A DNA stretch of 64,000 nucleotides from assembly GCA_029961685.1 (NCBI GenBank), contig JARWKL010000007.1:28343013-28407012 (forward strand), given 5' to 3'. Each line of letters begins with the position of its first letter. Within the stretch, counting starts at the first letter, position 1. This document shows positions 15,001 to 28,375 of the stretch, piece by piece. The notes under the pieces are model-generated. The model worked only from the letters and a program-made list of their open reading frames with translations, did not search any database and was not told the origin of the DNA. Made by a program: the position numbers and the translations under genes. This DNA is from Aristolochia californica. Taxonomy: Eukaryota > Streptophyta > Magnoliopsida > Piperales > Aristolochiaceae.

Positions 15001-18000
15001 CAAAAAAGTCTTTCTAATTTTTAGGGATTGTAAACTCTTTTTAGTATTTATATATTAGGTTTTGCAATCGTCGGGAAAAGGGGGAGGCAGGGGATTTGTA
15101 ACTGAGTGTTGCATAAATCATTCCTGACAAAAACAATGTAGCCAGTTATGCTTGATTGACCGACAAATCACTTTACAATCATATGTAATTGTTAGGTTAG
15201 CTTTTTGTAAATGGGAAAAATAATGGCTTGTTAGAGTCGGGTAAATATCCCGCCGCACGTTCACCTGAGAATTTAATGAGCACTTGTTATTCTCTTTATA
15301 AAGTTTGGATCCATAGGTCATTTGCATCTTCAACATGTTTCAAGCATGCATATCCATTTTTAAAACATGTGAGGATCAATTAGAAATATCTTTCTTATAA
15401 AATTCCTAGCTATAAGGGTTGAACTACTGGAATTTTCCATACATGGGTAACAAAACTTTTGTATTCATTTGTGGTGTGTGAATAAATTTTCATTACTTAC
15501 ATTTGTGATCGTTATTAATTTTTTTCATACATAAACTCTAAAATTTTAATTTTGTTGTGATCTATTTGCTTTATCTTTTTAGTTTACGAGATAAAGGGAA
15601 TGTGAAAACTCAAGTTTTGATTTAAGAAAAAAGTACACATCTAAAATGGAAATGCACAAATGTAGAGAGAGATAATTTAAAAAAGTCTCTGTAATTTTTA
15701 GGGGTAGTAAGCTCTTTTTAGTTTTTATATTTTAGGTTTTAAAATCATCGGGAAAAGCGGGAGAAGAAGGATTTTTAACTAAGTGTTTCCTAAGTTATTT
15801 TATACAAAATAAATGTAGCCTGTTACGCATGATAGACTGATAAATAAATTTAAAATAAACTATGATTATTAGGTCAGCGTTTTGTAAATGGGCAAAATAA
15901 TGGCTTGATTGACTCAAGTAAATATCCTACCCCACGTTCAGTTGCGAATTTAATGAGCACTTGTTATTCTCTTTGAAAGGTTTGGATCCATAGGTCATTT
16001 GCATCTTCAACATGTTTCAAGCATATCCATATTAAAAACATGTTATGATCAATTAGAAATCTCTTTCTTATAAAATTCCAAGCTATTAGGGTTAACCAAG
16101 TGGAATTTCCCAAACATGGATACAAAACATTTGTGTTCATTTGTGGTGTGTGAAAAAAAATTATTTACTTAAATTTTTTATTTTTATTAATTTTTTCCAT
16201 ACATCAACTCTAAAATTTTCATTTTGTTGTGATAAATTTGCCTTATCTTTTTTGTTTACGAGATAAAGGGAAAGTGAAAACTCAAGTTTTTATTTTAGAA
16301 AAAAAAACATCTAAAATGAAAATGCACAAATGTAAGAGAGATAATTCCCACAAGTCTCTGTAATTTTAAACGGTTGTCAATTCTTTTTAGTTTTTATGTA
16401 TTAGGTATTACAATCGTTGGGAAAAGGAGGAGGCGGGGGATTTTTAACTGTGTGTTACATAAGTCATTCTCTTAAAAAAATGCAACATGTTACGCAAGAT
16501 TGATCGATAAATCACTTTTCAATCTTCTATGATCTATAGGTCAGCTTTTAGTAAATGGGCAAAATAATGGCCTGTTTGACTCGGGTAAATATCTCACCGT
16601 ACGTTCACTTGATAATTTAATGTACACTTGTTATTTTCTTTAAATGGTTTAGATCCATAGGTCATTTGCATCTTCAACATGTTTCTAGTAGGCAAATCCA
16701 TATTTAAAACTTGTTTGGATCAATTAGAAATATTTTTCTTATAAAATTGCTAGCTATTAGGGTTGAACTAGTGGAATTTCACAAAATTAGAAAACAAAAC
16801 TTTTGTGTTCATTTGTGGTGAGTGAATAAATTTTCTTTACTTACATTTGTTATGGTTTTTAATTTTTTCCAAACATAAACACTAAAATTTTCTTTTTGTT
16901 GTGATCTATTTTCCTTATCTTTTTTGTTTACGAGATAAAGGGAAAATGTAAACTCAAGTTTTGATTTAAGAAAAAACTACACATATAAAATGGAAATGAA
17001 CAAATGTAAAGAGAGATAATTCAAAAAAGCCTCTGTAATTTTTAAGGATAGTAAACTCTCTTTAGCTTTCATATTTTAGGTTTTGCAATCGTCGGGAAAA
17101 GCGGGAGGCGAGGGATTTTTAACTGAGTGTTGCATAAGTCATTTCTTAAAAAATAAATGTAACATGTTACGCATGATTGACCGATAAATCACTTTAAAAT
17201 CATCTACGATTGTTAGGTCAGATTTTTTAAAATGGGCAAAATAATGGGTTGTTTAACTCAGGTAAATATCCTGCCCTACGTTCAGTTGCGAATTTAATTA
17301 GCACTTGTTATTCAATTTAAAAGGTTTGGATCCATAAGTCATTTTCATCTTCAACATGTTTCAAAGATATGTATCCATTTTTAAAACATGTTAAGATCTA
17401 TTAGAAATCTCTTTCTTATAAAATTCCAAGCTATTAGGGTTGAACTAGTGGAATTTCCCAAACATGGATAACAAAACTTTTGTATTCATTTGTGGTGTGA
17501 AAAAAAATTATTTACTTACATTTGCTGTTGTTATTAATTTTTGCCATACATCAACTCTAAAATTTTCATTTTATTGTGATAAATTTGCATTAGCTTTTTT
17601 TTTTACGAGATAAAAGGAAAGTGAAAACTCAATTTTTTATTTAAGAAAAAAATAAACATCTAAAATAGAAATGCACTAATGTAGAGAGAGATAATACCAA
17701 AAAGTCTTTGTAATTTTAAAATATTTTAAATTATTTTTATTTTTTATATATTAGGTTTTGCAATCGTGGGGAAAAGGGGGAGGCGGGGGATTTTTAATAG
17801 TGTTATGCATTAATCATTCTCTACAAAAAAAAATGTAGTCTGTTACGCATGATTGATCGATAAATCACAGTACAATCATCTATGATTGTTAGGTCAGCTT
17901 TTTCTAAATGGGCAAAATAATGGGATGTTTGACTAGGTAAATATCCGGCCGCACGTTCACTTGAGAATTAATGAGCACTTGTTTATTCTCTTTAAAAGGT

Positions 18001-21000
18001 TTGGATCCATAGGTCATTTACTTCTTCAACTTGTTTCTAGCATGCATATCCATATTTAAAACATGTTGCGATCAATTATAAATCTCTTTCTTATAAAATT
18101 CCAAGCTATTAGGGTTGAACTAGTGGAAAATTCCAAACTTGGATAACAAAACTTTTATGTCCATCTGTGGTGTGTGAATAAATTTTCTTTACTTACATTT
18201 GTTATTTTTTTTAATTTTTCCATATATAAACTCTAAAGTTTTCATTTCTATTTGCCATTTCTTTTTTGTCAACGAGATAAACGGAAAGTAAAAACTTAAG
18301 TTTTGATTTAAGAAAAAAGTACACATCTAAAATGGAAAAGCACAAATGTAGAGAGAGATAATTCAAAAAAGCCTTTGTCATTTTTAGGGATTGTAAACTC
18401 TTTTTAGTTTTTATATATTAGGCTTTACAATCGTTGACAAAAGAGGGAGGCCGGGGATTTTTAACTGAGTGTTGCATAAGTCATTTCTTAGAAAAACAAT
18501 GTAGCCTACATGATTGACCAATAAATCACTTTAAAATCATCTATGATTGTTAGGTCAGCTTTTTTTAAATGGGCAAAATAATAGCTTGTTTAACTCGGGT
18601 AAATATTCCGCCACACGTTCACTTGCGAATTTAATGAGCTCTTGTTATTATCGTTAAAAGGTTTGGAGCCATAGATCATTTGAGTCTTCAACATGTTTAA
18701 AGCATGCATATCTATATTTAAAACATGTTAGGATCAATTAGAAATCTCTTTCTTATAAAATTCCCACATACTAGGGTTGAACTAGTAGAATTTCCCAAAC
18801 ATGGATAACCAAACTTTTGTGTTCATTTGAAGTGTGTGAAAAAAAATTACTTTACTTACATTTGTTATTGTTATTAATTTTCCATAGATAAAATCTAAAT
18901 TTTTTCTTTTGTTGTGATCTATTTTCCTTTTCTTTTTTTATTACGAGATAAAGGGAGGTGAAAACTCAAGTTTTTATTTAAGAAAAAAGTACACATCTAA
19001 AATGGAAATGCACAAATGCAAAGAGAGATAATTCCAAAAATTCTCTGTAATCTTTAAGGATAGTAAACTCTTTTGAGTTTTTATATTTTATGTTTTGCAA
19101 TCATCGCGAAAAGGGGGAGGTTGGGATTTTTAATTGAGTGTTGCATAAGTCATTTCATGCAAAAAACAATGTAGCTCATTACGCATGATTGACCGACAAA
19201 TCACTTTAAAATCATCTATGATTGGTAGGTAAGCTGTTTGTAAATGTGGAAAATAAAAGCTTGTCTGACTCGGGTATTTATCCCATCGCACGTTCACTTG
19301 AGAATGTTATTAGAACTTTTTATTCTCTTTAAAAGGTTTGGATCCATAGGTCATTTGAATTTTCATCATGTTTCAAACATACATATCCATATATGAAACA
19401 TGTTAGGATCAATTAGAAATCTCTTTCTTATAAAATTTCAAGTTATTAGGGTTGAACTAGTGGAATTTCCCAAACTTGGATAACAAAACTTTTGTGTTCA
19501 TTTGCGGTGTGTGAAAAAAATGTCTATACTTACATTTTTTATTTTTTTTTATTTTTTCCATACATAGAATCTAAAATTTTCATTTTGTTGTGATCTGTTT
19601 CCCTTATCTATTTTGTTTAAGAGATAAAGGAAAAGTGAAAAGTCAAGTTTGGATTTTAGAAAAAATTACACATTTAAAAAGGAAATGCACAAATGTAGAG
19701 AGAGAAAATTCATAAAAGTCTTCGTAATTTTTAGGAACTTTTTTTTGTTTTTATATATTACGTTTTGCAATCATCAGGAAAAGGGGGAGGCGGGGGATTT
19801 TTAATTGAGTGTTGCATAAGTCACTTCTTACAAAAAACAATGTAGCCCATTACACATGATTGACCGATAAATCACTTAAAATCATCTACGATTGTTAGGT
19901 CAGCTTTTTGTAAATGGGCAAAATAATGGCTTGCTTGACTCAGGTAAATATCCCGTCCCTAGTTCACTTGCGACTTTAATTAGCATTTGTTATTCTCTTT
20001 AAATGGTTTGGATCCATAGGTCATTTGCATCTTCAATATGTTTCAAACATGCATATCCATATTTAAAACATGTTAGGAGAAATCTCTTTCTTATAAAATT
20101 CCAAGCTATTAGTGTTGAACTAGTGGAATTTCCCAACCTTGGATAACAAAACTTATGTGTTCATTTGTTGTGTGTGAATAAATTTTCTTTACTTAAATTG
20201 GATATTGCTATTATTTTTTTCCATTCATAAACTCTAAAATTTTCATTTTGAGATATTCTATTTGCTTTACCTTTTTGTTTTACGAGATAAAGGGAAAGTG
20301 TTAACTCAAGTTTTGATTAAAGAAAAAAGTACACATCTAAAATGGAAATGCACAAATATAGAGAGAGATAATTCCAAAAATTCTCTGTAATTTTTAGTGA
20401 TTGTAAACTCTTTTTAGTTTTTTCTATTTTAGGTTATGCAATCGTCGGGAAAAGGGGGGAGGTGGGGAATTTTTAACTGAGTGTTGCATAAGTCATTCCT
20501 TAAAAAAAATGTAGCCCATTATGCATAATTGACCGATAAATTACTTTACAATCATCTATGATTGTTAGGTCAGATGTTGTAAATGGGCAAAATAATATCT
20601 TGTTTGACTCATGTAAATATTCTGCCGCATATTCACTTGCGAATTTAATGAGCACTTGTTATTCTATTTAAAAGGTTTGGATCTATTGGTCATTTGTATC
20701 TTCAACATGTTTAAAGCATGCTTATCCATATTTAAAACATGTTAGGATCAATTATAAATCTCTTTCTTATAAAATTTCAAGCAATTACGGTTGAACTAGT
20801 GAAATTTCCCAAACTATGATCACAAAACTTTTGGGTTCATTTGTGGTGTGTGAAAAAAATTTCTTTACTTACATTTCTTATTGTTATTAATTTTTTCTAT
20901 ACATAAACTCTAAAATTTTTATTTTGTTGTGACTATTTGCCTTATCTTTTTTGTCTACGTGATAAAGGGAATGTGAAAACTCAAGTTTTGATTAAAGAAA

Positions 21001-23584
21001 AAAGTACACATCTAAAATGGAAATGCACAAATGTAGAAAGAGATAATTAAAAAAAGTCTCTATAATTTTTAGGGATAGTAAACTCTTTTTATTTTTTATA
21101 TATTAGGTTTTGCAATCGTTGGGAAAATGGAGAGGCGGGGGATTTTTAACTGAGTGTTTCATAAGTCATTCCTAACCAAAAAAATGTAGCCCGTTATGCA
21201 TGATTGACCGACAAATCACTTTACAATCATCTATGATTCTTAAGTCAGCTTTTAGTAAATGGGCAAAATAATGGCTTGTTTGTGTCGTGTAAATATCCCG
21301 CCACATGTTCACTTGAGAATTTAATGAGAACTTGTTATTCTCTTTATAAGCTTTGGATCCATAGGTCATTTGCATCTTCAACGTGTTTCAAGCATGCATA
21401 TCCATATTTAAAACAAGTTAGGATCAATTAGAAACTCTTTCTTATAAAATTCCAAGCTATTAGGGTTGAACTATGGAATTTTCCATACATGGATAACAAA
21501 AAATTTTTGTTCATTTGTAGTCTGTGAATAAATTTTCATTACTTAAATTTTATATTGTTATTAATTTTTTCCATACATAAACTCTAAAATTTTCATTTGG
21601 TTGTTATCTAGCCTTATCTTTTTTGTTTACGAAATAAAAGTGAGAACTCAAGTTTTGATTCAAGAAAAAAGTACACATCTAAAATGGAAATGAACAAATG
21701 TATAGAGAGATAATTCAAAAAAGTGTCTGTAATTTTTAGGGATAGTAAACTCTTTTTAGTTTTCATATTTTAAGTTTTGCAATAGTCGGGAAAAGCGGAG
21801 GCGGGGGATTTTAACTGAGTGTTGCATAAGTCATTTCTTACAAAATAAATGTATCCCATTACGCATGATTGATCGATAAATCACTTTAAAATAATAAATG
21901 ATTATTAGGTCAGCATTTTGTAAATGGGCAAAATAATGGCTTGTTTGACTGAGGTAAATATCCCGCCCCACGTTCAGTTGCGAATTTAGTTAGCACTTCT
22001 TATTCTCTTTAAAAGGTTTGGATCCATAGGTCATTTTCATCTTCAACATGTTTCAAGCACACATATCCATATTTAAAACATGTTAAGATCAATTAGAAAT
22101 CTCTTTCTTATAAATTCCAAGCTATTAGGGTTGAACTACAGGAATTTCCCAAACATGGATAACAAAACCTGTGTTCATTTGTGGTGTGTGAAAAAAATTT
22201 ATATACTTGCATTTGTTGTTGTTATTAATTTTTTTCGTACATCAACTCTAAAATATTAATTTTGTTGTGATAAATTCGCGTTATCTTTTTTGTTGACGAG
22301 ATAAAGGAAATTGAAAACTCAAGTTTTTATTTCAGAAAAAATAAACCTATAAAATTGAAATGCACAAATGCAGAGAAAGATAATTCCAAAAAGTCTCTGT
22401 AATTTTAAAGGATTGTAAATTCTTTTTAGTTTTTACATATTAGGTTTTGCAATCGTTAAGAAAAGGGAGAGGCAGGGGATTTTTAACTGAGTTTTGCATA
22501 AGTCATTCTCTACAAAAAACAATGTAGCCCATTATTCACGATTGACCGATAAATCATTGTAAAATCACATATGATAGTTAGGTCAACTTTTTGTAAATGG
22601 GCAAAATAATGGCCTATTTGACTAGGGTAAATATACTACCGCACGTTCACTTGAGAATTTAATGAGAACTTGTTATTCTCTTTAAAAGGTTTGGATCCAT
22701 AGGTCATTTGCTTCTTCAACATGTTTCAAGCATGCATATCAATATTTAAAACATCTTAGGATCTATTAGACTTCTCTTTCTTTTAAAATTCCAAGAGATT
22801 TGCGTTGAACTAGTGGAATTTCCCAAACTTGGATAACAAAACTTTTGTGTTCATCTGTGGTGTGTGAATAATTTTTTTTCTTACATTTGTTATTGTTTTT
22901 TTATTTTTTCCATACATCAACTCTAAAATTTTCATTTTGATGTCATTTATTTGCCTTAGCTTTTTTGTCAATGACATAAACAGAAAGTGAAAACTCAAGT
23001 TTTGATTAAAGAAAAAAGTACACATTTCAAATGGAAATACACAAATGTAGACAGAAATAATTCAACAAAGTCTTTTAATTTTTTAGGGATTGTAAAATCT
23101 TTTTAGTTTTTATATATTATGTTTTCCAATCGTCGGGAAAAGGGGGAGGTGGGGGATTTTTAACTGAGTGTTGCATTAGTCCTTTCTTACAAAAAAAAAT
23201 GTAGCCCGTTACACATGATTGACCCATAAATCACTTTACAATCATCTATGATTGTTAGGTCGGCTTTTAGTTAATGGGCAAAATAAAGGCTTGCTTGAGT
23301 CGGGTAAATATCCCGCTGCACGTTCACTGACGAATTTAATGAGCACTTGTTATTTTCTTTATAAGGTTTGGATCCATAGGTTATTTGCATCTTCAACATG
23401 TTTCAAGCATGCATATCCATATTTAAAAAATGTTAGGATCAATTAGAAATCTCTTTCTAATAAAATTCCAAGCTATTAGGGTTGAACTAGTGGAATTTTC
23501 CATACAAGGATAATAAAACTTTTGTGTTCATTTTTGGTGTGTAAATAAATTTTCATTACTTACATTTGTTGTTGTTATTAATTT
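12090..23584. repeat. Satellite array segment 2 (~17 monomers)
   Basis: Continuation of the same satellite, with anchors near 12283, 12962, 13958, 14623, 15304, 15980, 16649, 17324, 17999, 18660, 19337, 20008, 20673, 21350, 22016, 22688 and 23366. The monomer near 13400-13800 is rearranged. The G-rich block is deleted at 13390, and near 13580 the sequence jumps from TTAAAAGG to GGAAATGCAC, losing about 330 bp at a short shared motif. Two related blocks about 6.04 kb (nine monomers) apart are visible: both 14035 and 20072 read GTTAGGAGAAATCTC, and both 14755 and 20815 read ACTATGATCACAAAAC. Otherwise nothing but satellite is seen. Confidence 0.95.
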
Positions 23585-23947
23585 CTAATTAATACTATTA
23601 CTTGACTCTGAATAGTAATCATGAACAGTAAAAATGATAGCATGTATGAAAAGTGATTGTAGGAATAGTATTGTGTGAGTTATAGTTGTTTTCAGCTGCC
23701 AACAACTTGTTTTTTGTTGACCATAGTCAGTGTGTATTTAAGGTGATATCAAAATAATTAGTGCTTTTAGTATCTGCCCACCCTATTTTCCGTTGTGTTT
23801 AGGCTGCTGAGTCTGTTTGTCTTTAAAATTGGTATCAGAGCCAAGTAATAAACTTGGTCTTTTATGAGTCGATAGAGTCAAAGAATCCAAAGCTTAACTT
23901 TGATTCTTTCTGTTTAGGTATACATACTCCCAAACAAATACGACCCA
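23585..23947 (+). mobile_element. LTR-retrotransposon fragment with primer-binding site
   Basis: About 360 bp of non-satellite sequence that replaces roughly 55 bp of the monomer (the stretch from TTCCATACAT to CCTTATC is missing). It contains a TATA-like TATTTAAGG near 23733, then TGGTATCAGAGCC at 23830-23842, an exact match to the plant initiator-tRNA-Met primer site. About 105 bp of leader-like sequence follows. This order (promoter, primer site, leader) fits the 3' part of a 5' LTR plus the start of an internal region. There is no clear TG...CA LTR edge and no target duplication, so the ends are approximate and the copy is probably truncated. It does not resemble the other LTR families in the window. 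Confidence 0.6.
23830..23842 (+). other. Primer-binding site, tRNA-iMet type
   Basis: TGGTATCAGAGCC is complementary to the 3' end of plant initiator tRNA-Met, the primer for reverse transcription in many plant LTR elements. It is the main reason for calling the surrounding block a retrotransposon fragment. Confidence 0.75.
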
Positions 23948-26105
23948 ATTTTTTTGTTTACGAGATAAAGGAAAAGTGAAAACTCAAGTTTTTATTTTAG
24001 AGAAAAATAAACATCTAAAATGGAAATGCACAAATGTAGAGAGAGATAATTCCTAAAAGTCTCTGTAATTTTAAACGAGTGTAAATTCTTTTTTGTTTTT
24101 ATCTTTTAGGTTTTCCAATCGTCGGGAAAAGAGGGAGGAGGGGGATTTTTAACTGAGTGTTACATAAGTCATTCTCTTTAAAAAAGATGTAGCCCGTTAC
24201 GCAAGATTGACCGATAAATCAGTTTACAATCATATATGATTGTTAGGTAAACTTTTTGTAAATGGGCAAAATAATGACCTGTTTGACTCTGGTAAATATC
24301 CTGCCGCACATTCACTTGAGAATTTAATGAGCACTAGTTATTCTCTTTAAAAGGTTTGGATCCATAGGTCATTTGCATCTTCAACATGTTTCAAGCATGT
24401 ATATTCATATTTAAAACTTGTTAGGGTCAATGAGAAATCTCTTTCTTATAAAATTGCAAGATATTAGGGTTGTACTAGTGGAATTTCACAAACTTGGATA
24501 ACAAAACTTTTGTGTCCATTGGTGGTATGTGAATAAATTTTGTTGACATACATTTTTTATTGTTTTTAATTTTTTCCAAACATAAACTCTAAAATTTTCA
24601 TTTTGTTGTGATCTATTTTCCTTATCTTTTTTGTTTTCGAGATAAGGGGAAAGTGGAAACTCAAGTTTTGATTTAAGAAAAAAGTACACATCTAAAATGG
24701 AAATGAACAAATGTAGAGAGTGATAATTCAAAAAAGTTTCTGTAATTTTTAGGGATAGAAAACTTTTTTTAGTTTTCATATTTTAGGTTTTGCAATTGTC
24801 GAGAAAAGCGGGAGGTGGGGGATTTATAACTGAGTGTTGCATAAGTAATTTCTTATAAAATAAATGTAGCCCATCACAAATGATTAATCGATAAATCACT
24901 TTAAAATCATCTATGATTGTTAGGTCAGATTTTTGTAAATGGGAAAAATAATTGGTTGTTTGGCTCAAGTAAATATCCTGCCCCACAATCAGTTGTGAAT
25001 TTAATTAGCAAATTTTATTCTTTTTAAAAGTTTTGGATCCATAGGTCATTTTCATCTTCAACATGTTTCAAGCACGCATATCCATATTTAAAACATGTTA
25101 AGATCAATTAGAAATCACTTTGTTATAAAATTCCAAGCTATTAGGGTTGAACTAGTGGAATTTCCCAAACATGGATAATAAAACTTTTGTGTTCATTTGT
25201 GGTGTGTGAAAAAAATTTATTTACTTACATTTGTTGTTTTTATTAATTTTTTCCCATACATCAAATCTAAAATTTTCATTTTGTTGTGATAAATTTGCGT
25301 TATCTTTTTTGTTTACGAGATAAAGAGAAAGTAAAAACTCAAGTTGCACAAATGTAGAGAGAGATAATTCCAAAAAGTTTCGGTAATTTTAAAGGATTGT
25401 AAATTCTTTTTAGTTTTTATATATTAGGTTTTGTAATCGTTGGGAAACGGCGGACGCATGGGATTTCTAACTAAATTTTGCCTAATTCATTCTCTAAAAA
25501 AAAATGTAGCCAGTTACACTTTATTGAACGATAAATCACTATACAATCTTCTATGATTGTTAAGTCAGCTTTTTGTACATGGGCAAAATAATTGCCTGTT
25601 TGACTAGGGTAAATATCTCACCGCACGTTCACTTGAGAATTTAATGAGCACTTGTTATTCTCTTTGTAAGGTTTGGATCCATAGGTCATTTGCTTATTCA
25701 ACATGTTTCAAGCATGCATATCCATATTTAAAACATGTTAGGATCAATTAGAAATATTTTTTTAATAAAATTCCAAGCTATTGGGTTGAACTAGTGGAAT
25801 TTCCCAAAGTTGGATAACAAAACTTTTGTGTTCATTTGTGGTGTGTGAATAAATTTTCTTTACATACATTTGTTATTGTTTTAAATTTTTTCTATACCTA
25901 AACTCTAAATTTTTCATTTTTTATGATCTTTTTGCCTTATCTTTTTTTTTACGAGATAAAGGGAAAGTGAAAACTCAAGTTTTGATTTAAGAAAAAAGTA
26001 CACATCTAAAATGGAAATGCACAAATGTAGAGAGAGATACTTACAAAATATCTCTGTAATTTTTACGGATTGTAAACACTTTTTAGTTTTTATATATTTG
26101 GTTTT
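23948..26105. repeat. Satellite array segment 3 (~3 monomers)
   Basis: Same satellite, with anchors near 24352, 25030 and 25670. A 45-bp-scale deletion lies near 25345 (AACTCAAGTT runs straight into GCACAAATG). The monomers near 24985 and 25260 are of the subtype with TTCAGTTGTGAATTTAATTAG, CATGTTAAGATC and GTGATAAATTTGC. That subtype recurs near 15.9, 17.3, 22.0, 30.7, 32.1 and 52.2 kb. Confidence 0.94.
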
Positions 26106-26547
26106 TGTTGGAAGATAAGCTCAAGCCCACATAACCAAGGAAGACCCACATATCTAAGATTATTATAAGATGGGTCACACGACCAAGGAAGGCCCACAAG
26201 ATGGGCCCCAACCCATAAGAAGTAGGACCCACAATGATTACCATGAGCTGGCATCCTTACCACATCAGTTGGAAGATCAAGAAGGACTCACAAAAGTATC
26301 TTTATCTTAGGGTCACGACCAACAAGAGTTTTAGTTTGAGTTATGTTTGTCTTTTATCTATATTGAGTTATTTAATTATTTTAGGACATATCTTTAAGTG
26401 TTAGAGTTTGGGTGTAATTGGGACAAGGGTAGTTTTATTGTAATTGGACTCTACTACCTTCCTCTATTATAAATAGAGGTTCATGTAATCTGATTACAAT
26501 AAGTTATTGATGTCAATGAAGTATTTCAATTTTCCATAAATTCAACA
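26106..26547 (+). mobile_element. Solo LTR, TGTTGGAAGATAAGC family, long form
   Basis: A 442-bp block from TGTTGGAAGATAAGCTC to CATAAATTCAACA, inserted in the satellite motif TTAGGTTTTGCAATC. It is flanked by a perfect 5-bp target duplication, GTTTT (26101-26105 and 26548-26552). It is the cleanest copy of this LTR in the window. Relative to the LTRs of the 38477 element it carries about 48 extra bases near the start, where an AACCAAGGAAG / GACCAAGGAAGGCCCACA motif is present twice. No internal sequence follows, so it is a solo LTR. Confidence 0.95.
26461..26479 (+). promoter_or_regulatory. LTR TATA box inside a perfect palindrome
   Basis: CCTCTATTATAAATAGAGG has 8-bp inverted arms (CCTCTATT / AATAGAGG) around the TATA box. 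The same arrangement is at 11715-11733 and 51083-51101, and in changed form near 38777. In an LTR this position would be the core promoter that starts the genomic RNA. The function is inferred from position and motif only. Confidence 0.55.
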
Positions 26548-28375
26548 GTTTTGTAATCAGCGGGAAAAGGGGAGAAGGGGTATTTTTAAATGAGTGTTGC
26601 ATAAGTCATTTCTTACAAAAAAAATGTAGCCCCGCACATATGATAGACCGATAAATCACTTTACAATCACCTATGACTGTTATGTCAGCTTTTTGTAAAT
26701 GGGCAAAATAATGACCTGTTTGACTCAGTTAAATATCCTGACGCATGTTCACTTGAGAAATTAATGTGCACTTGTTATTCTCTTTAAAAGGTTTGGATCC
26801 ATGGGTCATTTTCATCTTCAACAAGTTTCAAGCATGCAAATCAATATTTAAAACATGTTAGGATCAATTAAAAATGTATTTCTTATAAAATTCCAAGATA
26901 TGAGGGTTCAACTAGTGAAATTTCCCAAACTTGGATAACAAAACTTTTGTGTTCATTTGTGGTGTGTGGATAAATTTTCATTACTTAAATTTGTTGTTTT
27001 TTTTATTTTTTCCATACATAAACTCTAAAATTTTCATTTTGTTGTGAACTATTTGCCATATTTTTTTTCTTTACAATACAAATGGAAAGTGAAAACTCGA
27101 GTTTTGATTAAATAAAAAAGTACACATCTAAAATGCAAATGCAAAAAATATAGAGAGATAATTGATAAAAGTCTCTATATTTTTTAGATATTGTAAAGTC
27201 TTTTTAGTTTATATATATTAGGTTTTGCAATCGTCGGGAAAAGGGGGAGGCTGGGGATTTTTAATTTAGTGTTGCTTAAGTCATTTCTTTAAAAAAAAAA
27301 GTGTAGCCCGTTACGCATGATTGACCGATAAATCACTTTACAATCATTTTTGATAGTTAGGTCTGCTTTTTGTAAATGGACAAAATAATGGCTTGTTTGA
27401 CTCGGGTAAATATCCCGCAGCACGTTCACTTGAGAATTTAATGAGCACCTGTTATTCTCTTTAAAAGGATTGGGTCCATTGGTCATTTGCATCTTCAACA
27501 TGTTTCAAGCATGCATACCCATATTAAAACATGTTAGGATCAATTAGAAATCTCTTTCTTATAAAATTCCAAGATATTAAGGTTGAACTAGTGGAATTTC
27601 CCAAACTTGGATAACAAAACTTTTGTGTTCATTTGTGGTGTGTAAATAAATTTTCTTTACTTACATTTGTTTTTGTTTTAAATTTTTTCCATACATAAAC
27701 TCTAAAATTTTCATTTTGTTGTGATCTATTTGCCTTATCTTTTTTATTTACGAGATAAAGCAATGTGAAAAGTCAAGTTCATATTTAAGAAAAAAGGACA
27801 CATCTAAAATGGAAATACACAAATGTAGGAAGAGAGAATTCCAAAAAGTCTTTGCAATTTTTAGGGATTCTAAACTCTTTTTAGTTTTTACATATTAAGT
27901 TTTGCAATCGTCAGGAGAAGGGGAAGGCGGGAGGATTTTTATTTGAGTGTTGCATAAGTCATTTCTTAAAAAAAAAAAATGTAGCCCGTTATGCATGATT
28001 GACCGATAAATCACTTTACAATCAAGTATGAGTGTTAGGTCAGCCTTTTGTAAATGGGCAAAATAATGGCTTGTTTAACTCAGGAAAATATCCCGCCGCA
28101 CGTTCACTTGAGAATTTAATGAGCACTTTTTATTCTATTTGGATGCATGGGTCATTTGCATCTCCAAAATGTTTCAAGCATGCATATTTATATTTAAAAC
28201 ATGTTAGGATCAATTAAAAATCTCTTTCTAATAAAATTCCAAGTTATTTGGGTTGAACTAGTGGAATTTCTTAAACTTGGATAAATTTGTGTTGTGTGAA
28301 TAAATTTTCTTTACTTACATTTGTTATCGTTTTTAATTTTTTCCATACATAAACTCTATAATTTTCATTTTGTTA
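26548..28375. repeat. Satellite array segment 4 (~2.7 monomers)
   Basis: Same satellite, with anchors near 26789, 27465 and 28137. This block shares private variants with 36.6-38.5 kb: GATAGACCGATAAATC with GACGCATGTTCAC, CAATTAAAAAT followed by CCAAGATAT, TGTTGCTTAAGTCATTTC, and AAGTTCATATTTAAGAAAAAAGG. The two blocks are therefore copies of one ancestral segment about 10.1 kb apart. Positions 26972-27326 recur without change at 28970-29324. Confidence 0.94.

Noticed and set aside
24000..25000. Further insertion suspected around the irregular monomers after the 23585 fragment
   Set aside because: All landmarks of the monomer are present in order. The differences are substitutions and short deletions of the satellite itself.
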